Assembly (NCBI GenBank): GCA_029975915.1
Contig: JARKOC010000177.1
Span: 522,433 to 586,432, forward strand
Direction of reading: 5' to 3'
Source: Bryobacteraceae bacterium
GTDB taxonomy: Bacteria; Acidobacteriota; Terriglobia; Bryobacterales; Bryobacteraceae
DNA length: 64,000 nucleotides
Below the pieces are notes generated by a model. That model searched no databases and was not told where the DNA came from. It saw only the letters and a list, made by a program, of their open reading frames with translations. A program made the translations under genes and the position numbers. Shown here piece by piece: positions 17,565 to 26,003 of the stretch (position 1 is the stretch's first letter; each line of letters begins with the position of its first letter).

Positions 17565-18179
17565 ATGGTTGTCACAGGCATCTATTACGCGCTCACACTC
17601 ACGGCGCTCGGCGCGGCGCTCGGGTGGCTGTTTTCGCCGTGGTGCGGCGTTGGCTTCTATGTTCTGGCCGCCTTCTGCCTGTGGTTTTTCCGCGACCCGG
17701 AGCGCACGATTCCTCAAGGGCCGGTGGCAGTTTCTCCGGCCGACGGCAAGATCGTCCTGATCCGGCGCAAGCCCGAAAACACCGAGGTTTGCATTTTCCT
17801 GAACGTCTTCGATGTTCACGTCAACCGCGCGCCTATCGCCGGCAAAGTGGTCGGCGTCGAATATAAGAAAGGCAAGTTCCTCGTCGCGAGCAAAGAAGAA
17901 GCGTCCTACGAGAACGAGATGAACACCATCACCATTGACGGCGACCGTACGCTGGTGAAGTTCTCCCAGATTGCCGGGCTCATCGCCCGCCGCATCGTCT
18001 GCTACAAGAGCCCCGGGGACTTCGTCACGGCCGGCGAGCGCGTGGGGCTGATCAAGTTCGGCTCCCGCGTCGACATGACGCTGGGCCCGGAGTGGGAGGT
18101 CGTCGTCCAGGAAGGCCAGCGCGTCGCCGGCGGCTCAAGCATCATCGCCCGGCGCAAGGACCAAGGACAATCCGCATGA
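17565..18179 (+). CDS. psd: Phosphatidylserine decarboxylase proenzyme (short, archaetidylserine-decarboxylase-like)
   Basis: 204 residues, the length of the short Psd form. Two hydrophobic segments lie at about 5-45. The self-cleavage site is the Gly-Ser in LIKFGSRVDMTLGP near the C-terminus, which generates the pyruvoyl cofactor on the small subunit. NVFDVHVNRAP and KFLVASKEEASYENE are family-typical. It converts phosphatidylserine to phosphatidylethanolamine at the membrane. The stop overlaps the pssA start (ATGA), so product and substrate enzymes are translationally coupled. Confidence 0.94.
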   Translation: MVVTGIYYALTLTALGAALGWLFSPWCGVGFYVLAAFCLWFFRDPERTIPQGPVAVSPADGKIVLIRRKPENTEVCIFLNVFDVHVNRAPIAGKVVGVEYKKGKFLVASKEEASYENEMNTITIDGDRTLVKFSQIAGLIARRIVCYKSPGDFVTAGERVGLIKFGSRVDMTLGPEWEVVVQEGQRVAGGSSIIARRKDQGQSA

Positions 18180-19084
18180 CCCCGCGCATCAATCTCCGCG
18201 AGAGGCTGATCGATCCGAAATCGCCGGAGCGCCGGCCCCGCCGGGCCGCATATGCTCTGCCAACTCTGTTCACGGCTGGTAATCTCTTCCTCGGTTTCCT
18301 GGCCATCCTCAAGGCCATCGAGGGCGCGCTTTGGGCCAACCAAGGGAATTTGGGCCACAATCCGCACTGGCAGATGGCCGCCCAGGTGATCGGAGTTGCG
18401 GTCTTTCTGGATGGTCTCGACGGGCGCATCGCCCGCATGACGAACACGGTCAGCGAATTCGGACGCGAGCTCGACTCGCTGGCCGACGTGATCAGCTTCG
18501 GCATCGCCCCCGCCGTGCTGGCCTTTGTCTGGGGTTTCTACTTCCTCGACCCCGCCATTACAGGCGAGTACAGGAACTACCTCAATCAGGCCGGCTACTT
18601 CGCCGTCTTCATGTTCGTCATGTGCGGCGCCGCCAGACTCGCCCGGTTCAACATCACGACGAACCCGGTTCCGGCCAACCCTGGCCACCCGGGCAAGAAG
18701 TACTTTGTCGGTCTGCCGATTCCCGCAGCCGCCGGAATCGTGGCTGCCATTGTCTACGCGGCCAACTCGACGCCGCTCCGGTGGTGGCCGCTGGTCGCCG
18801 CCTGGATCACGCTGAACATCATCCTGGCGCTGTTGATGATCAGCGGCTGGCGCTACCGCAGTTTCAAGGATCTCAACCTGCTCAGCCCGATGTCGTTCAA
18901 GTCGGTGGTATTGATGGGCGTGTTCTTTTACCTGCTCTTCAACTTCTCCAAGCCCTTCCTTCTGGTCCTGGCCATCCTTTATGTCGGCAGCGGAATTGTG
19001 GTCCGGATTGGCGGGCTGCTGAAACACGCCGCCCGTCCATCGCAAACTCCCAGAAATGAGCGCCAGGCAGGAGCGCCATCATGA
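18176..19084 (+). CDS. pssA: CDP-diacylglycerol-serine O-phosphatidyltransferase
   Basis: 302 residues from the ATG that overlaps the psd stop. The CDP-alcohol phosphatidyltransferase motif is complete: DGLDGRIARMTNTVSEFGRE followed by LDSLAD, giving D-x2-DG-x2-AR-x8-G-x3-D-x3-D. Several membrane helices follow. It makes phosphatidylserine from CDP-diacylglycerol and serine, the substrate for Psd. An upstream in-frame Met at 18092 exists but would put 84 bases over psd and adds an Arg-rich stretch, so I reject it. The stop overlaps the next start (ATGA). Confidence 0.93.
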   Translation: MTPRINLRERLIDPKSPERRPRRAAYALPTLFTAGNLFLGFLAILKAIEGALWANQGNLGHNPHWQMAAQVIGVAVFLDGLDGRIARMTNTVSEFGRELDSLADVISFGIAPAVLAFVWGFYFLDPAITGEYRNYLNQAGYFAVFMFVMCGAARLARFNITTNPVPANPGHPGKKYFVGLPIPAAAGIVAAIVYAANSTPLRWWPLVAAWITLNIILALLMISGWRYRSFKDLNLLSPMSFKSVVLMGVFFYLLFNFSKPFLLVLAILYVGSGIVVRIGGLLKHAARPSQTPRNERQAGAPS

Positions 19085-20091
19085 AGACGCCGCAGAAGTG
19101 GGTACTGCTCGGAGCCGATACTCTGGTCGGGAAGGAGATCAGGGAACTGATCGAGGACCGGAAACTCCCGGTCAGGCTGACTTGTTGCGGCTCAGCCTCC
19201 GATCAACGCGTACTCTCGCTGGCATCGGAAGACAATTTCGATGTCTTCGAAGAGCTTTCCGCGGCCACGCTGGCCGGCGCCGCCGCGGTGATTCTCGCCG
19301 GCTCTCCCGAACAGGCCGCCCAGGCGGTGCAACTCGCGTCCGGGCTCGATCCTCAGCCAGTGGTCATTGACGTGGCCGGCCATTTCGACAGCGACGAAGC
19401 CGCGGCCGTTCGTGCCCCGGCATTCGAGCAGATCGCGTCCGGAGCGCGTCCGGCACGGCATCAGACGGTCGCTCACCCGGCTGCGATTGCCTTGGCCACT
19501 GGGCTCAACGCCATGCACTCCGCCCATCCGCTTGTCAGGGCGATTGTCACTGTCTTTGAACCGGCCAGCGCCCGGGGCGCTGCTGGCGTCGATGAGCTGC
19601 ACCAGCAAACCAGCCAGTTGTTCAACTTCCAGGCTTTACCCAAAAAGGTTTTCGACGTCCAGGCCAGTTTCAACATGCTGCCCCGTTTGGGAGACGAGGC
19701 GCCGCTTCCGCTTGCCGCCAGCGAGGCGCGTCTCCGCCGCCACCTGGCCGTCCTCCTCGCCTCACGTGGCGTACCTCTGCCATCGCTCAGGCTGGTTCAT
19801 GCGCCGGTCTTCAGCGGCTACTGCGCATCGGTCTGGGTCGAGTTCATGACTCGCCCGCCGGTCCAGGACCTGCAAGATTGCCTTACCTCGGCGGGCATCG
19901 AGTTTTGGAGCGCCGAGGATGGGCCTCTCACGAACAGTTCGCTGGCCGGCCAATCCGGCACCTTGGTCTCCTCGATTTTGCCCGACCCAGACAGCGCGGC
20001 CGCCTGCTGGCTGTGGCTTGCCTGTGACAACATCCGGGAAAGCGCGATGAACGCCGTCGCGCTCGCCGGTCTCGCCGCCAAAGAGGCGTAG
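19081..20091 (+). CDS. Aspartate-semialdehyde dehydrogenase-like protein lacking the catalytic cysteine
   Basis: 336 residues with the Asd/ArgC layout: an N-terminal NAD(P)-binding part (WVLLGADTLVGKEIRELIED) and a C-terminal dimerisation domain (AHPLVRAIVTVFEPASARG ... HAPVFSGYCASVWVEF). The position where Asd has its catalytic cysteine (NPNC-T) reads TVAHPAAIALATGL, with no cysteine. This resembles the non-catalytic USG-1 branch of the family, so aspartate-semialdehyde dehydrogenase activity is unlikely. It is coupled to pssA by an ATGA overlap and precedes lptE by 8 bases. The role is unknown. Confidence 0.75.
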   Translation: MKTPQKWVLLGADTLVGKEIRELIEDRKLPVRLTCCGSASDQRVLSLASEDNFDVFEELSAATLAGAAAVILAGSPEQAAQAVQLASGLDPQPVVIDVAGHFDSDEAAAVRAPAFEQIASGARPARHQTVAHPAAIALATGLNAMHSAHPLVRAIVTVFEPASARGAAGVDELHQQTSQLFNFQALPKKVFDVQASFNMLPRLGDEAPLPLAASEARLRRHLAVLLASRGVPLPSLRLVHAPVFSGYCASVWVEFMTRPPVQDLQDCLTSAGIEFWSAEDGPLTNSSLAGQSGTLVSSILPDPDSAAACWLWLACDNIRESAMNAVALAGLAAKEA

Positions 20092-20099
20092 CCGACCAA

Positions 20100-20618
20100 A
20101 TGCATCGCCGCAAAGTCATTCTGGCACTCGCCGCCCCGCTGGCCGGAGCATGCGGGTACCGGGTCGGCGGCAAGGCGGACTTGCTGCCCAAAACAATACA
20201 CACGATAGCCATTCCGGCCTTCGGCAACATCACCACACGCTACAAACTGTCCGAACGCCTGCCCGCCGCTATCGGCCGCGAGTTCCTCAACCGGACGCGC
20301 TATCAGGTCGTCTACGATCCGGGCCAGGGCGACGCAATCCTTACCGGTTCGGTCAGCAACTACCTTTCCGCCACGACAATCTTCGATCAGGCCAGCGGGC
20401 GCGCCGCAGGCATACAGGTGAGCGTCTTCCTCAACATCAAGCTGACCAACCGGGCCAACGGTGATGTCCTCTATGAACGCAGCAATTTCGAGGTCCGGCA
20501 GCGATATGAGGTCTCAATCGAGCAGCAGGCCTATTTCGACGAGAGCGAGGCGGCGATGGAGCGGCTGAGCCGTGAGGTCGCGCGCCAAGTCGTCAGCACC
20601 ATCCTGGAAGCCTTCTGA
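20100..20618 (+). CDS. lptE: LPS-assembly lipoprotein LptE
   Basis: 172 residues. The lipoprotein signal ends at LAGACGYRVGG, with Cys18 as the lipidated residue. The body matches LptE: a GYRVGG start, IHTIAIPAFGNIT, REFLNRTRYQVV and a conserved C-terminal helix (RLSREVARQVVSTILEAF). LptE sits with LptD in the outer membrane and inserts LPS. The stop overlaps holA (TGATG), and lptE-holA adjacency is the same as in E. coli, which strengthens the call. Confidence 0.88.
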   Translation: MHRRKVILALAAPLAGACGYRVGGKADLLPKTIHTIAIPAFGNITTRYKLSERLPAAIGREFLNRTRYQVVYDPGQGDAILTGSVSNYLSATTIFDQASGRAAGIQVSVFLNIKLTNRANGDVLYERSNFEVRQRYEVSIEQQAYFDESEAAMERLSREVARQVVSTILEAF

Positions 20619-21676
20619 TGGCCATCTCTCCCCAGCAGATGATCCGCTCGCTTGAGAGGCAGCAGCCCGCCCCGGTCTACCTCTTCGCCGGTCCGGAAGG
20701 ATGGTACCGGAAGGCCTGCCGGGACGCAATCACGGCCAGGGTGCTCGGCGCCGATTCCTCGGGAGAAGGCTTCACCACGCTCGACCTCGACGCGCACACC
20801 CTCGCCGAGATTATTGACGACGCCAGGGCAATGTCCCTGTTCGCCGCGAACCGCGTCATATGGGTTTCCAACGCCGAAGCGGCTCTGCCGCGGGGCCGGG
20901 GTTCGGGCGAATCCGAAACCGAGGGCGCCGCGATTCTCGCCTCTTACTGCGCCGATCCGACGCCGGGCACAGTTCTGATCTTCGACGCCCGCCGGTACGA
21001 ATTTGATGGAGAAGATAAGGCAAAGATGGAGCGCCTCCGGAAGTTCTATTCGGCCATCCAAGCGGTTGTCGAGTTTCCGCATCCATCCAGCGAAGAGTCC
21101 GCCGCGCTGGCACGGCAGTTCTGCGCCGAGTTTGGTGTGAACCTGGGCAAGCCCGAATTCGATCTCCTGCTCGAGGCCACTGCCGGAGATCCGTCACGGC
21201 TCTACAATGAGGTCCAAAAGCTCGCCCTGTACGCTCAAGACCGGGGCGGCAAGATCACCCGCGAAGACATCTTCGCGATGGTGCCTAACTCGTCCGAGAC
21301 CACCGTTTTCGCCCTTGTTGACGCGCTGGCCCGCCGCAACCGCACGCAATCGATGGAACTGCTGGACCGCCTGGTCCGCGACGGTGAATATCTTCCGCTG
21401 GCGCTCACCTTTCTGGGCGGCGTGTTCCGGATGGCGCTCGCCGCCCGAGAGCAGAACCTGCGCGGGGCGGCTGACGTGCAGAGCTACTTCCAGCGCATGG
21501 GGATGCCCATGTGGAGATCCCGCGCCGAACAGATTCACGCCGCGGCGCAGAGATTCCCGCAAGAGAAGCTGGAAGAAGGAATCAGCCTGGTATTTCAGGC
21601 GGACCGGGATATGAAGGGATCGAGGCCGGACGACAGGATCGTGATGGAGGACTTTGTCTTCCGGCTAACCGCTTGA
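20618..21676 (+). CDS. holA: DNA polymerase III subunit delta (HolA)
   Basis: 352 residues, the usual size. An AAA+-like fold begins with PAPVYLFAGPEGWYRKACRDA. Family-typical segments follow: KMERLRKFYSAIQAVVEFPHP, LLLEATAGDPSRLYNEVQKLALYA and ITREDIFAMVPNSSETTVFALVDALA. The delta subunit opens the beta clamp during clamp loading. It is translationally coupled to lptE, and its stop codon lies in the loop of a perfect hairpin. Confidence 0.94.
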   Translation: MAISPQQMIRSLERQQPAPVYLFAGPEGWYRKACRDAITARVLGADSSGEGFTTLDLDAHTLAEIIDDARAMSLFAANRVIWVSNAEAALPRGRGSGESETEGAAILASYCADPTPGTVLIFDARRYEFDGEDKAKMERLRKFYSAIQAVVEFPHPSSEESAALARQFCAEFGVNLGKPEFDLLLEATAGDPSRLYNEVQKLALYAQDRGGKITREDIFAMVPNSSETTVFALVDALARRNRTQSMELLDRLVRDGEYLPLALTFLGGVFRMALAAREQNLRGAADVQSYFQRMGMPMWRSRAEQIHAAAQRFPQEKLEEGISLVFQADRDMKGSRPDDRIVMEDFVFRLTA

Positions 21677-21696
21677 TTTACGGTTAGCCGGAAGAC
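21656..21696. terminator. Perfect 16-bp hairpin spanning the holA stop codon
   Basis: The left arm (21656-21671, GTCTTCCGGCTAACCG) pairs without mismatch with the right arm (21681-21696) across a nine-base loop that contains the holA TGA. No U-tract follows on either strand. It lies between convergent holA and rpsT, so it probably terminates or stabilises both transcripts. Confidence 0.6.
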
Positions 21697-21731
21697 GGCG
21701 GGAGCCAGCTAGATCTTTTGGGCTTCGAGCT

Positions 21732-22001
21732 TTACGCAGCCTGCAGAGCTTTGAGGTGGTTGTGCAAACGGCTCTTGTAGCGGGAAGCGGTGTTGTCTTT
21801 GATGATGCCCCACTTCACTGCACGGTCAACAACGGAGAACGTCGAAGGCATGAGCTTCGCCGCTTCTTCCGCGTTTTTCGTCTCAATGGCCCGGCGTAGC
21901 GAGCGCAACGCATTCCGCATCCGGGTCTTCCTTTGCCGGTTCACAGCGGTGCGGCGTTCGGTAATGCGCACACGCTTCAACGATGAAACATGATTGGCCA
22001 T
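21732..22001 (-). CDS. rpsT: 30S ribosomal protein S20
   Basis: 89 residues, basic and helical, with the S20 pattern: [59 protein letters not shown]. It binds 16S rRNA in the small subunit. It is a single gene convergent with holA, as free-standing rpsT genes often are. Confidence 0.97.
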   Translation of the reverse strand: MANHVSSLKRVRITERRTAVNRQRKTRMRNALRSLRRAIETKNAEEAAKLMPSTFSVVDRAVKWGIIKDNTASRYKSRLHNHLKALQAA

Positions 22002-22096
22002 AGTCTAGGTGTCTTGTACTCTTCGCGCAGAAATATCCACTTGTTAGATTAACGCACCCCAGCCCGCCGCGTCAAAAACCGGCAAGTGAAGCCTGG

Positions 22097-23524
22097 CTAT
22101 CGAATGGCCAGATTGAATGCCGGGCAGCTCATCCGGAGGGAATCCTCAAGGTTGACATAAGGATCCTTGCCGTAGCCATAGAAGACCCTGGCGCCGTCAG
22201 GCAGTTTTCCGCCAAACAGCAGTTCGACTGTATCCGGTGACTTTGGCGAGATCCGCTGCCGGTAGACGACCTCCAGCATCTTACCTTCGGCATCGTGAAT
22301 CGTGAACCCGTTCAAACGCCCCCGGTGCGTCAGGTGTCCATTGATTTCATTGAACTTAACCAGCACTGAGTTGCCTTCAACCACTGCCGAAACCGGGCGC
22401 GGCCCGCGCTTAACGTTGCCTTGAGCCAGATTGGCCATGCGCGCGGCGAGAAGTCTGAAGGAGTCGGTCCCGACATGGATGCCGTCGTCGAGATCGCAAT
22501 CGAGACATGTCGTCATACCGAGGTTGGGCAACACAGTCTCCACCTCCAACTGCGCCTGCTGCACGGCATTCCAGGGCTCTGGATTGCTCAGATTGATGTA
22601 GCGGCCGATCTGGACATAGTAGAACGGCAGATTCGCCTGGCCCGTGTCGGCGCGCGTGGCGTTGATCAGGTCGATGAATTTCTGCTTGAACAGCGGCGCG
22701 GCTTTCACACTGGCGTCCGACTCGCCCTGGTACCAAAGCACGCCCGCCACCCGCCCACCCACGGCCCTCACCCGGCGGATCATCCCGCCATAGAGCGATG
22801 CTCCGCCCTGGTCTTTCAGCGCTGGCGACCACTGGTCCATCGACGTGCCGCCATGCGCGCAAGGCACCAGTCCGATAGGCACGCCTGTCCGTTTGACCAT
22901 CTCGAGCGCGAAGGGCAGACCCAAGCCCGCGCCCTTTTTGCGAGCAGCAATCCACTTCTGCAGCGCCTCACCCGTCAGCCGTTCGTTTTTCTTCTCCGGG
23001 TGCCGCCGCCAGTGGAACGAATCCACCGCATCCGCGAGACGATGCAACGGGTCCTCGGCCGCCACCCAAACGTCCGTCATATCGAACGAATTGACCATCG
23101 CCGAAGGCAGCGGCGTGTTTTCCAAGTTACCGACCCCCTCCATGTTCGACTGCCCGGCCAGCACCCACAGGTCGCCCACCAGCAAGTTATCGACGGCCGT
23201 CACCGCCGTTGACCCGGCCACGCGCAGTTCCAGCCTGTAGGGTCCGCCGACAGGGACAGATGCAATCTCGGCTTTGAACCGGCCGCCCTGAATCGTGCCG
23301 GCCTGTTTCCAGTCAAAGCCGGAGACGGCGAGGCCTTTGGAGATGAGCCGCGCCTCCACGGCACGGCCCTGCGCCGTTCCCTCGACGCGAATCGCGGCCG
23401 TGTTGGACGCGCCGCGCTGGAAAACCTGGTAAGGCGCCGCGCCGCCGGTCACCTGTAATCCTTGTCCGAGAGCGGCCACCGCCAATAGCGGGAGGTATGT
23501 AAGCAGACAGATTGTTCTTGGCAT
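22097..23524 (-). CDS. Secreted sialate O-acetylesterase-like esterase (SASA family)
   Basis: 475 residues from an ATG preceded by GGAAAGG. The N-terminus MPRTICLLTYLPLLAVAALG is a Sec signal peptide. An N-terminal beta domain (about 22-115) precedes the SGNH-like esterase core, whose catalytic serine is in LAGQSNMEG near residue 125. LWYQGESDA is another family block. A small C-terminal beta domain follows. The family removes O-acetyl groups from sialic acids or plant glycans such as acetylxylan. An upstream Met at 23617 would add about 30 residues across the promoter region of the divergent gene and hide the signal peptide, so I prefer 23524. Confidence 0.87.
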   Translation of the reverse strand: MPRTICLLTYLPLLAVAALGQGLQVTGGAAPYQVFQRGASNTAAIRVEGTAQGRAVEARLISKGLAVSGFDWKQAGTIQGGRFKAEIASVPVGGPYRLELRVAGSTAVTAVDNLLVGDLWVLAGQSNMEGVGNLENTPLPSAMVNSFDMTDVWVAAEDPLHRLADAVDSFHWRRHPEKKNERLTGEALQKWIAARKKGAGLGLPFALEMVKRTGVPIGLVPCAHGGTSMDQWSPALKDQGGASLYGGMIRRVRAVGGRVAGVLWYQGESDASVKAAPLFKQKFIDLINATRADTGQANLPFYYVQIGRYINLSNPEPWNAVQQAQLEVETVLPNLGMTTCLDCDLDDGIHVGTDSFRLLAARMANLAQGNVKRGPRPVSAVVEGNSVLVKFNEINGHLTHRGRLNGFTIHDAEGKMLEVVYRQRISPKSPDTVELLFGGKLPDGARVFYGYGKDPYVNLEDSLRMSCPAFNLAIR

Positions 23525-23537
23525 ACAGCCTTTCCAA

Positions 23538-23543
23538 TATAAT
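23538..23543 (+). promoter_or_regulatory. Consensus -10 box, possible leaderless promoter of the exported dehydrogenase
   Basis: TATAAT, a perfect -10 hexamer, lies in the 25-base gap between divergent genes and ends six bases before the ATG at 23550. Transcription would begin at or next to the start codon, giving a leaderless mRNA. The -35 is unclear. If the true start is the Met at 23565, the leader would be about 15 bases. Confidence 0.45.
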
Positions 23544-23549
23544 GCAGGC

Positions 23550-24764
23550 ATGACGCAGTGCAGGATGGCCCGGCGCGGATTTCTCGGCACAGGGCTCAAA
23601 GCGGCGGCCGCATTCACGGCTGCCAGTTACTCAAGGATCTTTGGAGCCAACGAACGCATCAACATGGGCCTGATCGGCGCGGGCGAGCGCGGCCGCGGCG
23701 TCATGAGCAACTTCCTTCAGACCGGCCAAGCCGACCTTGTCGCCGTCTGCGACGTCTACGCCGAGATGGTCGACCGCGCCCAGAAGCGCGCACCCCAGGC
23801 CAAGAGTTACAAGGACCACCGCGAACTGCTTCAGATGAAGGAAGTTGACGCTGTCCTGATCGGCACTCCCGACCACTGGCACGCCACCACGGCCATTGAC
23901 GCGCTGAACGCCGGAAAGGACGTCTACGTCGAAAAACCGCTGACCTTGCGCATCGACGAAGGCCCGAAGATCGTCAAGGCCGCCCGCGTCAACAATCGCG
24001 TCTGCCAGGTCGGGCTCCAGCAGCGCTCCGGCCTGCATTACATCGAGGCCAAGCAGAAGTACTTCGACACCGGGGCGCTGGGCAAGATTACGCTCGCCCG
24101 AACGTGGTGGCATGGCAATACATACCATCTGCGCAAAGCCCCGCCGTCGCTTGCCACGCTGCCTTCCAATCTCGACTGGGCCCGATTCCTCGGACCCGTG
24201 AAGTGGCGCGAATGGGATCCGCAGCAGTTCTGGAACTGGCGCGCCTACCTTGATTTCGGCGGCGGCCAGGTGACCGATCTGTTCACCCACTGGATCGACG
24301 TCGTCCACATGATGATGGGCAACGAGATTCCCATTTCAGGCGTCGCCGCCGGCGGAGTATATTACTACAAGGACGGCCGGACCGCGCCAGATACGATCAA
24401 CGTCCTACTCGAATACCCGCAGGAATACACCGCCACGTTCGAAGCGACCTTGGCCCCCGGCATCCGCGGCGAGGGCATCGAATTCTGCGGCACCAAGGGC
24501 AAGCTCTACATCGACCGCGGGCGCTACGAATACACGCCGGCTGGCCGCGGCGCAACGCCCGTGGTGGTCGAGGGTCCGAAATACGACATGACGCTGGACC
24601 ACGTGAAGAACTTCCTTGAGTGCGTCAAGACTCGCAAACTGCCCAACTGCGATGTGCTGACCGGCCACCGTTCGGCCCAGGCTTCGCATCTCGGCAACAT
24701 CAGTTACGTCGAGAAACGCCGCCTGAAGTTCGACCCCATCCGCGAGGAGATCCTGCCGCTGTAA
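23550..24764 (+). CDS. Tat-exported Gfo/Idh/MocA-family dehydrogenase
   Basis: 404 residues. The leader MARRGFLGTGLKAAAAFTAAS (from Met6) is a twin-arginine type. The NAD(P)-binding motif is GLIGAGERGRG and the family EKP motif is YVEKPLTL. GTPDHWHATTAIDAL and a C-terminal beta-sheet domain with WRAYLDFGGGQVTDLFTHWIDVVH follow; the His-Trp-x-Asp stretch is typical of the exported clade. Such enzymes oxidise or reduce sugar hydroxyls with a tightly held cofactor. It is divergent from the sialate O-acetylesterase gene, and both products are exported, so a shared glycan substrate is plausible. Confidence 0.88.
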   Translation: MTQCRMARRGFLGTGLKAAAAFTAASYSRIFGANERINMGLIGAGERGRGVMSNFLQTGQADLVAVCDVYAEMVDRAQKRAPQAKSYKDHRELLQMKEVDAVLIGTPDHWHATTAIDALNAGKDVYVEKPLTLRIDEGPKIVKAARVNNRVCQVGLQQRSGLHYIEAKQKYFDTGALGKITLARTWWHGNTYHLRKAPPSLATLPSNLDWARFLGPVKWREWDPQQFWNWRAYLDFGGGQVTDLFTHWIDVVHMMMGNEIPISGVAAGGVYYYKDGRTAPDTINVLLEYPQEYTATFEATLAPGIRGEGIEFCGTKGKLYIDRGRYEYTPAGRGATPVVVEGPKYDMTLDHVKNFLECVKTRKLPNCDVLTGHRSAQASHLGNISYVEKRRLKFDPIREEILPL

Positions 24765-24812
24765 AACAGGCATCCATGGCTTTGCCGTGCAGCGAAGCGC
24801 AAGGCAGGAGCA

Positions 24813-25955
24813 TCAGAGCGAGGCCCAATAGGAGCGGTGGCCGACATAGTCTGAGTCGGGCAGGCTGGCAAGGATCGCCTTGCGCAGTTCGAGGATGTCG
24901 ATTTCTCCCTGTTTTTGATAGACAATGCGGCCATCGGGAGCGATGACGACAGTGAAGGGGACTCCGGCCTGCCAGGCCGGGTCGAAAGCGGCTTGCAGGG
25001 CGTAGGTGTCGGCGGAATCGAACTGAAGATTGCGGGTGGAGGCGTGAAATTTGGCGAGAACGCGCATGACGCCTTCGCGTTCGTCGGGGGCATTGGTAGA
25101 AACGGTAACCATTTCGAAGTCGCGGCGGCGGTACATGCGGAAAGTTTCCTGAAGCGCCGGGAATTCGGTGAGGCAGGGGCCACACCAGGTGGCCCAGAAG
25201 TTGACGAGGAGGAGTTTTCCGGTGGGGTTTTTACGGAGGGCCTTCAAGCCATCGGCGGAGACAGGTTCGACCGTGACCGGCTCGGCGAGGATGCGTTTCA
25301 TTTCGGCCTCCTTGGTGGAGGCCTTTGATTTCCACTTGATGGAACAGCCGAAGACGCCGGTGTGAGTGACTTCGGGCGCACGGCCGGCAAGCAGTGCATC
25401 GAGGGCGGCGCGGGTCTCCTGGGTTTTGACCAGGGACTCTCGCTGGGAGTTGTCGATGCGGCCCTCGTAACGGAGTTTGCGTTCGGAGTCGAAGATGAAG
25501 ACGTGAGGGGTGGCCTTGGGGCCATAGGCGGCTGAGACGGATTGAGTTTCGCCGTCGTAGAGGTAGGGGAAATTAAACTTGTGGCGGGCGGCACGGGTTT
25601 TCATGTCTTCGAGGCCGTCGTTCAAGTCGGTGTAGCCCATTTCATCGAGGCGGACCGAGTTGGGGTCGTTGGGGCCAATGGCGACGAAGGCGACGCCCTT
25701 GGGGGTGTACTCGGCGACGAGGCTTTTAATGCGGGCTTCGTAGAGCTGGGCTGTGGGGCAATGGTTGGCGGTGAAGATGACGGCGAGGAGTTTGGCGGAG
25801 GCGTATTCGCTGAGCGAATGGGTTTTACCATCGACGCCCGGCAGGGAGAAGCCAGGCGCCGGGGAGCCGATGGCGAGCGTTGGCGGATCGCTGGCGGCAA
25901 TCGCGGCTGAGAACGGCATCAGGACACAGAAAAGGGTGGTCAGGCGGTGGAACAT
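24813..25955 (-). CDS. Exported double thioredoxin-fold protein (redoxin + TlpA-like)
   Basis: 380 residues with a Sec signal (MFHRLTTLFCVLMPFSAAIAA). The N-terminal AhpC/TSA-like domain (about 25-200) has ANHCPTAQLYEARI, a single cysteine where peroxiredoxin-like proteins place the peroxidatic residue. The C-terminal TlpA/ResA-like domain (about 220-375) has WATWCGPCLTEFPAL, a full CxxC. It should act on thiols in the periplasm. The fusion of a one-cysteine redoxin with a CxxC domain suggests that the second half recycles the first. It ends 49 bases from the stop of the convergent dehydrogenase gene. Confidence 0.82.
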   Translation of the reverse strand: MFHRLTTLFCVLMPFSAAIAASDPPTLAIGSPAPGFSLPGVDGKTHSLSEYASAKLLAVIFTANHCPTAQLYEARIKSLVAEYTPKGVAFVAIGPNDPNSVRLDEMGYTDLNDGLEDMKTRAARHKFNFPYLYDGETQSVSAAYGPKATPHVFIFDSERKLRYEGRIDNSQRESLVKTQETRAALDALLAGRAPEVTHTGVFGCSIKWKSKASTKEAEMKRILAEPVTVEPVSADGLKALRKNPTGKLLLVNFWATWCGPCLTEFPALQETFRMYRRRDFEMVTVSTNAPDEREGVMRVLAKFHASTRNLQFDSADTYALQAAFDPAWQAGVPFTVVIAPDGRIVYQKQGEIDILELRKAILASLPDSDYVGHRSYWASL

Positions 25956-26003
25956 GGCGAACGCCTCCCAGAGTGGAGATTCGCCATGAGTATATCAACG
26001 GCG

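Noticed and set aside
16377..17819. 480-residue open frame on the minus strand opposite the M20 peptidase and psd
   Set aside because: Arg/Gly/His-rich, no domain, and fully opposite two genes with clear catalytic motifs; it is a shadow of high-GC coding sequence.
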